NCBI GenBank assembly: GCA_046350635.1
Contig: JAXLZY010000007.1
Coordinates: 1-32,498 of the forward strand
DNA length: 32,498 nucleotides
Direction of reading: 5' to 3'
From: CAZMHJ01 sp046350635
GTDB lineage: Bacteria > Patescibacteriota > Saccharimonadia > Saccharimonadales > CAIOMD01
A model generated the notes under the pieces. The model worked only from the letters and a program-made list of their open reading frames with translations. It ran no database searches and was not told where the DNA came from. Each line of letters starts with the position of its first letter. The first letter of the stretch is position 1. Of the stretch, positions 6,724 to 13,026 are shown piece by piece. The position numbers and the translations under genes are program-made.

Positions 6724-7404
6724 ATGAAATCTGTAAAATCGTACCGTAAAACTTCGTTACTAGCGGGTGTTTTGTATTTATTAACGTTTGTATCAATACC
6801 AACACTTAGCCTCTATAAATCGGTTAAAGAATCAGGCTATATTGTGGGCAATGGGCCAGACACCGCAGCTTTAACGGGTGGAATGTTAGAGATTATTGTT
6901 GCGTTAGCCGGTATAGGCACTGCAGTAGTTTTATACCCAGTACTTAAAAAGCAAAGTCAAACAATGGCACTTGGTTTAGTTGCCATTCGCATTTTAGAAG
7001 CGAGTGTAATTTTTGTTGGTGTCGCCTTTATTTTGGCGATAGTTTCGTTACGGCAAAGTAGCTTAGGGCCCGACCCAATAATGATAAGCACCGCATTTGT
7101 GGCGATGTACAACAAATTATTTTTGATAAGCCAGAGCTTTTTGCCTGCAATAAACGATTTACTGCTTGGCATTTTATTGTACCAATCACGCTTAATACCT
7201 CGCGCTATCTCTGCCATTGGCATAGTAGGCGCATTCCCACTACTTATTGGCTTTGTTGCCATGATGTTTGGCGTAATAGAGCAGGGCGGTAGCATGGCGG
7301 GATTGGCCGCACTATTAGTTGCACTATTTGAGCTACTTGTTGGTATTTGGTTAGTAGCAAAAGGTTTTAACCAAAAAGCTGTCGAAGCTTTAGATAAAAA
7401 CTAG
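6724..7404 (+). CDS. DUF4386 family membrane protein
   Basis: About 226 residues, six hydrophobic helices. It begins KSYRKTSLLAGVLYLLTFVS, followed by GYIVGNGPDTAALTGGMLE and a helix with ALGLVAIRILEA, the layout of DUF4386 proteins of unknown function. An upstream TTG (6694) extends the frame by ten residues, but a -10 box lies inside that stretch, so ATG 6724 is preferred. It has its own probable promoter and is not clearly part of the ArsR-SMR transcript. Confidence 0.8.
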   Translation: MKSVKSYRKTSLLAGVLYLLTFVSIPTLSLYKSVKESGYIVGNGPDTAALTGGMLEIIVALAGIGTAVVLYPVLKKQSQTMALGLVAIRILEASVIFVGVAFILAIVSLRQSSLGPDPIMISTAFVAMYNKLFLISQSFLPAINDLLLGILLYQSRLIPRAISAIGIVGAFPLLIGFVAMMFGVIEQGGSMAGLAALLVALFELLVGIWLVAKGFNQKAVEALDKN

Positions 7405-7414
7405 CTGTTTAAAA

Positions 7415-7443
7415 TTGACAACACCCCACAAATATCGCACAAT
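7415..7443 (+). promoter_or_regulatory. Promoter of the pilin-like surface protein
   Basis: TTGACA (7415-7420), 17-base spacer, CACAAT (7438-7443). Confidence 0.65.
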
Positions 7444-7499
7444 CAAACCATAACCTTTATTTGCAAATAAAAAACTCTAACAAAAGGGCACGAAACTAT

Positions 7500-9086
7500 A
7501 TGTCATATAAAAAACTCACGCAACACGGTATTGCGTATGTAGAAATCCTGATAGCAGTAGTTGTTATCAGCGTAATTGGGTTTGTTGGGTATAAAATCTT
7601 AAGTCAAAGCAAGGCAGCAACGCCACTTTCGTGGGCACCGCCAAGCGGTTATGCTAACTACCCAGTATTTAATGTCCCTGTTACTACATCAAACAACACT
7701 AACCTAGATGGTAATGGTGGCGACATGTATATTAAATTGCCAAGCCAGGCAACGGGCCCGATAACAATTAAGAACTGTCGCAACGCGGTTGTAATTGGTG
7801 GCCAGATTAATATTCCTGCTAACACAGGCTCTGCAAGCCCTGACGTGCGTGGTATTTACGTTAACAACTGTTCTGGCACCGTACATATAGAAGGTGTTTA
7901 CATTGATGGTGGCCCAAGCAGTGCAGAGGGTGATGGTATTGCCATTAATTCACCAAACGCAATTGTGCAGGTAGAAAACGTTCGTATAAATAAGCTTAAC
8001 GGTGGCTATGACACCGCAAAGCACAATCACTCTGACATTATTCAACCATGGGGTGGGGTAAAAGAACTTCGAGTTGATTTCTTAACCGGTAGCAGTAACT
8101 ACCAAGGGTTCCAGATTAACGACGATATGGGCCATATCGGTAAAGTAACTATTAAGAATACAAACATTGGCGATTCTGGTGTTGCCCCTCCAGACGGGAA
8201 GGGCGGTTACTACTTATGGCTTAAGTGTGGTACCGGCACCCAATATTCGTTCTCTAACTTTTATCTAAACCCACGCAGTGGCCGAAGCTTAGATAGCTCG
8301 GTATGGAAGGGTGGTTGCTCAGCAAGTACCGCAAACAATGTTATGACCTTTAGTGGTGATGCATCAGGTACTGTTAAGGGCGGTAGCCCAAGTGCTGACT
8401 TTGTACCGGCCGGTACAGCTGGCCTTGGTTATAAATCAACAGGCTATGCAGTAGACAGTAGCACGACAACAACTCCTACTCCTACCACACCGACACCTCC
8501 ACCCACTACACCAACCACACCATCTACTCCGACACCAACAACCCCCACCACCAAAGAAGTGATTAGTTCTAGTTTTGATGGTACTTCTACTTCTTGGCAG
8601 GCAGTGCTTAGCACCTGGGCGCTTAGTGGTGGTCGCTACGGAAACACGGCAGTTAAGAGTGATCTAACTACTAATAGTAATGTCGCAACTAACCCAATTG
8701 TTGTAAGTGGCGATTTTACACTAAACACTACTGGTAAAGTTGTTGGGACTAGTGGGCCGTGGGATGATCTTTCGGTACTTTTTGGATACCAAGACACTAA
8801 TAACTACTACTACGTTAGCTTTAACGAATCTAATGATGGTGGCACAAGTGGTATCTTTAAGGTCCAGAATGGCACCAAGACGCAACTTAAAGACATTACA
8901 ACTGCTATTAAATCTGACACCGATTACAAAGTAACTGTTGTACGCAGTGGCGATACCATAAAAGCATCGCTAAACGGTACAGAAGTTGCCAATGCTACAG
9001 ATTCTACGTACAAATCTGGCAAGGTAGGCTTTGGTAGCATGAACAATACCGTTAGCTTCGACTCAATCGTAGTCACACAACCATAG
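7500..9086 (+). CDS. Prepilin-like surface protein with beta-helix and lectin-like domain
   Basis: About 528 residues. The N-terminus MSYKKLTQHG then IAYVEILIAVVVISVIG is a class III prepilin leader: basic leader, Gly10 cleavage site, Glu at mature position 5 and a hydrophobic helix. Residues 60-245 show repeating short strands (IKNCRNAVVIGGQINI, GIYVNNCSGTVHIEGVYIDG) typical of a right-handed beta-helix as in pectate lyases. A linker of threonine and proline (about 322-352) leads to a C-terminal jelly-roll of the LamG/DUF1080 type (FDGTSTSW, YYYVSFNESNDGG, IKASLNGTEVA). The frame can extend to TTG 7461, but AAAAGGG before ATG 7500 and the short leader favour 7500. It is probably displayed through the type IV pilus pathway and binds or cuts polysaccharide, perhaps on a host; catalytic residues were not identified. 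Confidence 0.8.
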   Translation: MSYKKLTQHGIAYVEILIAVVVISVIGFVGYKILSQSKAATPLSWAPPSGYANYPVFNVPVTTSNNTNLDGNGGDMYIKLPSQATGPITIKNCRNAVVIGGQINIPANTGSASPDVRGIYVNNCSGTVHIEGVYIDGGPSSAEGDGIAINSPNAIVQVENVRINKLNGGYDTAKHNHSDIIQPWGGVKELRVDFLTGSSNYQGFQINDDMGHIGKVTIKNTNIGDSGVAPPDGKGGYYLWLKCGTGTQYSFSNFYLNPRSGRSLDSSVWKGGCSASTANNVMTFSGDASGTVKGGSPSADFVPAGTAGLGYKSTGYAVDSSTTTTPTPTTPTPPPTTPTTPSTPTPTTPTTKEVISSSFDGTSTSWQAVLSTWALSGGRYGNTAVKSDLTTNSNVATNPIVVSGDFTLNTTGKVVGTSGPWDDLSVLFGYQDTNNYYYVSFNESNDGGTSGIFKVQNGTKTQLKDITTAIKSDTDYKVTVVRSGDTIKASLNGTEVANATDSTYKSGKVGFGSMNNTVSFDSIVVTQP

Positions 9087-9095
9087 TTACAGTAC

Positions 9096-9127
9096 ATATA
9101 AAAGCCCCAAAAACGGGGCTTTTATAT
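9096..9127 (+). terminator. Terminator after the surface protein
   Basis: 13-bp stem ATATAAAAGCCCC/GGGGCTTTTATAT, followed by a T-rich run. Confidence 0.85.
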
Positions 9128-9156
9128 TTTAGCTTCTATAACAGCGGTTAATACCG

Positions 9157-9162
9157 TATAAT
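9157..9162 (+). promoter_or_regulatory. -10 of tRNA-Cys
   Basis: TATAAT ten bases before the mature 5' end. No convincing -35. Confidence 0.6.
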
Positions 9163-9172
9163 TTTTAGGCGT

Positions 9173-9246
9173 GGCGCCTTGGCCGAGAAGTTAGGCAACG
9201 GTCTGCAAAACCGTGTAGACGGGAGCGTTACCCGTAGGTGCCTCCA
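9173..9246 (+). tRNA. tRNA-Cys (GCA) with non-canonical T-loop
   Basis: Acceptor GGCGCCT/AGGTGCC, D-stem GCC/GGC, anticodon arm ACGGT-CTGCAAA-ACCGT (GCA), U73 discriminator and an encoded CCA at 9244-9246. The T-stem ACGGG/CCCGT is perfect, but the 7-base T-loop is AGCGTTA instead of TTCRANY: no T54-T55, while C56 is kept and positions 54/58 are A/T where T/A is normal. The D-loop is GAGAAGTTA, with one G where GG is usual. Identity elements are intact, so it should be charged by CysRS. Confidence 0.9.
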
Positions 9247-9252
9247 ATTTGA

Positions 9253-9258
9253 TATAAT
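9253..9258 (+). promoter_or_regulatory. -10 of tRNA-Leu
   Basis: TATAAT in the short gap between the tRNA-Cys and tRNA-Leu genes, suggesting tRNA-Leu has its own promoter. Confidence 0.5.
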
Positions 9259-9273
9259 CTGATAGGTTTTTAA

Positions 9274-9358
9274 GGGCGAGTGGCGGAATTGGTATACGCT
9301 GCGGACTTAAAATCCGTTGCCGCAAGGCTTGAGGGTTCAAGTCCCTCCTCGCCCACCA
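9274..9358 (+). tRNA. tRNA-Leu (UAA)
   Basis: Acceptor GGGCGAG/CTCGCCC, anticodon loop CTTAAAA (TAA), long variable arm with a GCC/GGC stem, canonical T-arm GAGGG-TTCAAGT-CCCTC, discriminator A and an encoded CCA. Its T-arm/acceptor end is repeated at 10560-10572, marking an insertion site. Confidence 0.95.
9339..9351 (+). repeat. Putative attL in the tRNA-Leu 3' end
   Basis: 13 bases (AAGTCCCTCCTCG) identical to 10560-10572. The two copies bracket a GC-rich segment with a recombinase-like remnant. Confidence 0.6.
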
Positions 9359-9397
9359 AAGCATAAGCGTCTTATAGAGATGCATCGAACTCAACCT

Positions 9398-9425
9398 GAA
9401 ACGACCATCAATCGATGGTCGTTTC
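9398..9425 (+). terminator. Hairpin terminator after tRNA-Leu
   Basis: Perfect 12-bp stem GAAACGACCATC/GATGGTCGTTTC with a four-base loop, followed by a G/T-rich stretch rather than a pure T-run. Confidence 0.6.
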
Positions 9426-9454
9426 GTTGTTATGGTCCAGTGAAAGTATTTTCA

Positions 9455-9483
9455 TTGCGACTTGCCAGTTGCCATGAGACAAT
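9455..9483 (+). promoter_or_regulatory. Promoter of the island kinase gene, leaderless
   Basis: TTGCGA (9455-9460), 17-base spacer, GACAAT (9478-9483), then six bases to ATG 9490. No ribosome site is present. Confidence 0.4.
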
Positions 9484-9489
9484 TTCCTG

Positions 9490-10071
9490 ATGATCGACCT
9501 GCATACCCTTTTTGACAAGCCACCCCGGAACGACTCGTTTTACATTATCGTGATTGATGGTCGTGGCGCTTCGGGAAAGTCGCACCTCGCAGAGTTGCTT
9601 GCCCAAAGACTCGACGGATTCGTCGTGATCAATGGTGACGACTATTTTGAACCTTCAACAGGAAGTTCTGCATGGGGCGAGTTCAATGAAGAACGTTTCC
9701 GACAAGAGGTCATAGGACCCCTACAGGTCGGCGCACGAAGTCTCACGATCCGGCCGTTCGAATTCGACAGGGGCATTATTGGCGAAGCAGAGCACCTACA
9801 AATTGAGGGCGGGGTGATTGTCGAGCGCTGCTACAGCTTTTCGTTTGACTTAGGTCCAGATCTGAGGGTGTGGGTCGAGACGCCGCAGGAGATTTGCCTG
9901 GCACGCGGCCTCGACAGAGATCAGGCTCTTGGGCAGCGAGCCATTAGAGCCTGGACCGAAGACTGGCAACCTCGCGAAGCCGCTTACATCGCAGCGTCGT
10001 CTCCAAGCGAGCACGCCGATGTGGTGGTTGATGGCACTCAGCCGTTTGAACTACAGCTCCGACAAAGTTGA
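9490..10071 (+). CDS. Uridine kinase-like P-loop protein in a tRNA-Leu island
   Basis: 193 residues. Walker A is GRGASGKS (about 24-31), followed by VVINGDDYFEPST, the DDYF-type motif of uridine kinase and related nucleoside kinases. A later LDRDQALGQRAIRAWTEDW segment could be the lid. The substrate is not certain; it could phosphorylate a nucleoside or another small hydroxyl compound. The gene is more GC-rich than the genome around it and lies between direct repeats of the tRNA-Leu end together with a broken recombinase-like gene, so it looks horizontally acquired. Confidence 0.75.
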   Translation: MIDLHTLFDKPPRNDSFYIIVIDGRGASGKSHLAELLAQRLDGFVVINGDDYFEPSTGSSAWGEFNEERFRQEVIGPLQVGARSLTIRPFEFDRGIIGEAEHLQIEGGVIVERCYSFSFDLGPDLRVWVETPQEICLARGLDRDQALGQRAIRAWTEDWQPREAAYIAASSPSEHADVVVDGTQPFELQLRQS

Positions 10072-10094
10072 TCCAGCAAGTTTTAGTAATGCGC

Positions 10095-10399
10095 CTACAG
10101 TCTCCGATGATTGCGTCGACCCGGTGTGATCGCACCAGCCTCGTGGAGCAAGCGCAGCATGCTCGTCTTGCCGATGCCGTACTCCGCCATCAGCTGGGTT
10201 GAGTGTACCCATCCCGGTAGTCAGCCACGATCTGCTGAATCGTCTCCATGCCCAACCGCATCTCGATCTTGTGATGCGTAGAATCCGTGGCTTCCGCTTC
10301 ACCCGTGTGTCGCTTCTCGATCTCTTTTTCGTAGAGCGCCTCGAGCTCTTGCTGCAGTTCACGAAGGTTCGAGTACCGTCCCAGTAGGTCCACCAACAA
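10095..10399 (-). pseudogene. Frameshifted recombinase-type helix-turn-helix gene
   Basis: The first frame (TTG 10399 to 10190) reads a coiled coil (NLRELQQELEALYEKEIEKR), then GMETIQQIVADYRDGYTQPS and a stop. A one-base deletion near 10196-10202 explains this: in the next frame the sequence continues STQLMAEYGIGKTSMLRLLH, EAGAITPGRRNHRRL and a stop at 10095. The joined sequence looks like the C-terminal helix-turn-helix of serine recombinases. No catalytic domain is present, so it is a remnant. GC-rich like its neighbour. The assignment to recombinases rests on the HTH pattern only. Confidence 0.65.
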
Positions 10400-10548
10400 T
10401 AGAACCGGTCTTTATGGCCGGTTTTGTTGTTGGTAGAGGAAGCAAAGCCAAAGTCTTGGCTTTGCGGGGGATCGAACAAGCCGGAGCGTGCGAGCCCATT
10501 CAGGCGAGCCGTGAGGCGGGTCGAGTGCAAAAAGCAAAGCTTTTTGAC
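10391..10548. repeat. Cluster of three hairpins at the island's right end
   Basis: A 17-base-arm imperfect stem around AACCGG/CCGGTT (10391-10437), a perfect 10-bp stem GCAAAGCCAA/TTGGCTTTGC (10442-10465), and CAAAAAGC/GCTTTTTG (10528-10546). The stretch 10400-10559 has no convincing gene. Bases 10390-10396 (TCCACCA) resemble a tRNA 3' end. Confidence 0.55.
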
Positions 10549-10559
10549 GCGTGACTCAA

Positions 10560-10572
10560 AAGTCCCTCCTCG
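10560..10572 (+). repeat. Putative attR (copy of the tRNA-Leu 3' end)
   Basis: Same 13 bases as 9339-9351; beyond them the match decays (TCACT against CCCAC). Confidence 0.6.
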
Positions 10573-10581
10573 TCACTGACT

Positions 10582-10610
10582 AAAAAAGATCCTCTTTAGG
10601 GGCCTTTTTT
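10582..10610 (+). terminator. Terminator upstream of lemA
   Basis: AAAAAAG...CTTTTTT stem with an inner CC/GG part and a final T-run. Near-symmetric, so it may work in both directions. Confidence 0.65.
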
Positions 10611-10646
10611 AGTTATAATCTCATTCTTTTTATCTGGTAAAAGCGC

Positions 10647-10652
10647 TATACT
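10647..10652 (+). promoter_or_regulatory. -10 of the lemA operon
   Basis: TATACT; TAGGAG follows as ribosome site before ATG 10681. Confidence 0.5.
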
Positions 10653-10680
10653 AACTACATAACTAATAGGAGTTTAGTGA

Positions 10681-11244
10681 ATGATTGTTTTATGGATTAT
10701 TTTGGGTCTCGTTGTACTGCTTGCAGTCTACTTGATTGCTACCTATAACGGCCTTGTTAAGTTAAATGTTCGCGTCGACGAAGCGTGGAGCGACATTACC
10801 GTTCAGCTAAAGCGTCGTTATGACCTTATCCCAAACTTAGTAAATACCGTTCAGGGCTATGCTAAGCACGAAAAGAGCGTATTCGAAGATGTAACCGCTG
10901 CCCGTGCTAACGCGCTTGGAGCTCAAGGTCCTGCAGAAGCTGCAAAAGCCGAAAATGCCCTAAGTCAAACCCTTAAAAGTCTTTTTGCAGTTGCCGAGGC
11001 ATACCCAGACCTAAAGGCGAATGAAAACTTTAAGCAACTACAACTAGAGCTTGTTGATACCGAAGATAAAATTCAGGCATCACGTCGTTTTTATAACGGT
11101 TCTGCCCGCGACCTAAATATTAAAATTAAGACATTCCCAAATACTATTTTTGCGGGCATGCTTGGTTTTAAGGCTCGTGAATTCTTTGATGTAGACGAAT
11201 CACAAGCAGAAGCTATTCAAAACCCAACCGAAGTTAAATTTTAG
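10681..11244 (+). CDS. lemA: LemA family protein
   Basis: 187 residues: one N-terminal membrane helix (MIVLWIILGLVVLLAVYLIA), then the LemA signature VRVDEAWSDITVQLKRRYDLIPNLV and a helical bundle with ENFKQLQLELVDTEDKI and a YN-containing segment (SRRFYNGSARDLN). The protein is anchored with its helical part outside or in the cytoplasm depending on family member. LemA genes commonly neighbour htpX, as here (7 bases apart). The exact role is unsettled. TAGGAG precedes the start. First gene of an operon continuing through htpX and a membrane protein into ligA. Confidence 0.95.
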   Translation: MIVLWIILGLVVLLAVYLIATYNGLVKLNVRVDEAWSDITVQLKRRYDLIPNLVNTVQGYAKHEKSVFEDVTAARANALGAQGPAEAAKAENALSQTLKSLFAVAEAYPDLKANENFKQLQLELVDTEDKIQASRRFYNGSARDLNIKIKTFPNTIFAGMLGFKAREFFDVDESQAEAIQNPTEVKF

Positions 11245-11251
11245 TTAGTAC

Positions 11252-12133
11252 ATGTATTCGCAGATTGACGCCAATAAGCGCAAAACAGTATTGTTAATGT
11301 TTGGTTTTTTTGTGCTGGTTGGCGTTATTGCATACGTTGCAGGTTTATTTTTTAAAGATTATGCGATAACTACATTTGCTTTAGTTTTTGCCACGGGCTA
11401 CGCGCTATGGAGCTATTTTGCGTCAGATAAGTTAGCGTTATCTGTTAACAATGCAGTGCAAATAGAAAAACAAGACAATCCACGGTTATGGCGGATGGTT
11501 GAGAACCTAACTATTGCTACCGGTATGCCAATGCCACGGGTCTATATTATGAATGACCCGGCACTCAACGCCTTTGCGACAGGCCGTGACCCAAAGCACG
11601 CAGCAATAGCTGTCACCACCGGCCTTTTAGAAGTTATGGACGATAACGAGCTAGAAGGTGTTTTGGCACACGAACTAGGGCATGTGCAAAACTACGATAT
11701 TAGAGTTTCTATGATTGCCTTTGGGTTAGTTGCAGCGGTTTCGATGATAAGCGATATGATATTACGCTGGATGTTTTGGGGTGGTGATGACGAAAGCGAA
11801 GGTAGTAGTAGCCCAATTGCAATGGCCATTGGAATTATCGCGCTTATACTAGCACCAATAGTGGCGACACTGATTCAGCTGTCTATATCACGCAAGCGCG
11901 AGTATTTAGCTGATGCAACGGGGGCCTTAACGACAAGGTACCCCGAAGGGCTTGCAAGCGCACTCGAAAAAATCGAACAACACAGCTCGGTTATGCAAAA
12001 ACAAAGTGCTTCTACGGCTCATTTGTTTTTTGCAAACCCGTTAAATGGCAAATCGTTTAGTAATCTATTTAGTACGCATCCGCCAATAGAAGATCGTATT
12101 AAAGCGCTACGCGAAATGGGGACAAAAGCATAA
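11252..12133 (+). CDS. htpX: HtpX-like M48 membrane zinc metalloprotease
   Basis: 293 residues with two N-terminal helices, the zinc-binding HELGH in GVLAHELGHVQNYD (about 139-143), two further helices after it, and the third ligand region SRKREYLADATGAL. It should degrade misfolded membrane proteins on the cytoplasmic face. The C-terminal FSTHPPIEDRIKALREM is typical of the family. The stop overlaps the next ATG by one base (TAATG), implying translational coupling. Confidence 0.95.
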   Translation: MYSQIDANKRKTVLLMFGFFVLVGVIAYVAGLFFKDYAITTFALVFATGYALWSYFASDKLALSVNNAVQIEKQDNPRLWRMVENLTIATGMPMPRVYIMNDPALNAFATGRDPKHAAIAVTTGLLEVMDDNELEGVLAHELGHVQNYDIRVSMIAFGLVAAVSMISDMILRWMFWGGDDESEGSSSPIAMAIGIIALILAPIVATLIQLSISRKREYLADATGALTTRYPEGLASALEKIEQHSSVMQKQSASTAHLFFANPLNGKSFSNLFSTHPPIEDRIKALREMGTKA

Positions 12134-13026
12134 TGGCCACAAAAAAATCGGTCTGGAAAAAACCCACTAAGAAAGATGCAAAAAAGCAACCCGAGAGGTC
12201 GGAGCAATCATTAAAAGTCGTAAAGCTCAGAACCCTACTTAAACAATCTTGGCTAGAACTTTCTACTTTTTGGCGACAGCTTCTTGGAATTACGGCCGTG
12301 TATGCGTTCTTATATTTTGTGTTTGTAATGGGGCTATCGATAACAGCGAGTTTTCAAAACACTATAGATACAACCGCAAGCAGATTTGTGCAGGCTTCTT
12401 CTGCTTTTGGAGATGCACTGGCTAATTTGTATGGTGGCACGCAATCGGATGCAACAGTACTTGTGCAAGTACTTCTATTTCTAATGGCTTCGCTTGCAAT
12501 CATATGGGCACTCCGTAAATTACAGGCTCTTAAGAAAATCACAATTCGCGATGCCTATTATCAAGGAAACGCCCAGCTACTACCGGTATTACTTGTTTCT
12601 ATTATGCTGGTATTAACGCTTTTACCTGCAGTATTGGGGAGCGGGTTACTAAGCATCGCCTTACAGGCAGGCGGTACAGGAGTAGAAATAATCCTAATTG
12701 GTGCAATATCGTTGCTGTTACTCTTTTGCTCTGCATTTCTTTTTACTATGCTGTGGCCAAGTTTTTATATTGCATCGTTACCAAAAATGCGCCCCATACA
12801 ATCCGTTCGCTCTGCAATGGTCCTTACGAAAAAACGGCGCCTAGCGATTATGCGAAAATTACTATTTTTGGTGCTTATATCGTTACTGTTTTTGTTTGTG
12901 GTAATGATTCCACTGGCACTTATTGCACCAGTTTCGGCACCATACGTAGCGTTTGCGGTATTGTTTTTAATTTTTCTATACGGTCAGATTTACCTGTATG
13001 AACTGTATCGGAGTCTATTACCATGA
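12133..13026 (+). CDS. Polytopic membrane protein of unknown function
   Basis: 297 residues. A lysine-rich cytoplasmic start (KKSVWKKPTKKDAKK) precedes about six hydrophobic helices, including LLGITAVYAFLYFVFVMGL, VLLFLMASLAIIWAL, QLLPVLLVSIMLVLTLLPAV and a C-terminal pair. Loop residues PIQSVRSAMVLTKKRR recall DUF975/YesL-like integral proteins, but no family is assigned. It overlaps htpX (1 base) and ligA (ATGA) at either end, so the three are translated together. Confidence 0.75.
   Translation: MATKKSVWKKPTKKDAKKQPERSEQSLKVVKLRTLLKQSWLELSTFWRQLLGITAVYAFLYFVFVMGLSITASFQNTIDTTASRFVQASSAFGDALANLYGGTQSDATVLVQVLLFLMASLAIIWALRKLQALKKITIRDAYYQGNAQLLPVLLVSIMLVLTLLPAVLGSGLLSIALQAGGTGVEIILIGAISLLLLFCSAFLFTMLWPSFYIASLPKMRPIQSVRSAMVLTKKRRLAIMRKLLFLVLISLLFLFVVMIPLALIAPVSAPYVAFAVLFLIFLYGQIYLYELYRSLLP

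Noticed and set aside
9191..9394. Minus-strand frame reading WWARRDLNPQ
   Set aside because: This is the familiar antisense translation of a tRNA-Leu gene, not a protein.
10051..10530. 159-residue minus-strand frame over the island
   Set aside because: It runs out of frame through the HTH remnant and through hairpins; the other frame shows the recognisable HTH pattern.
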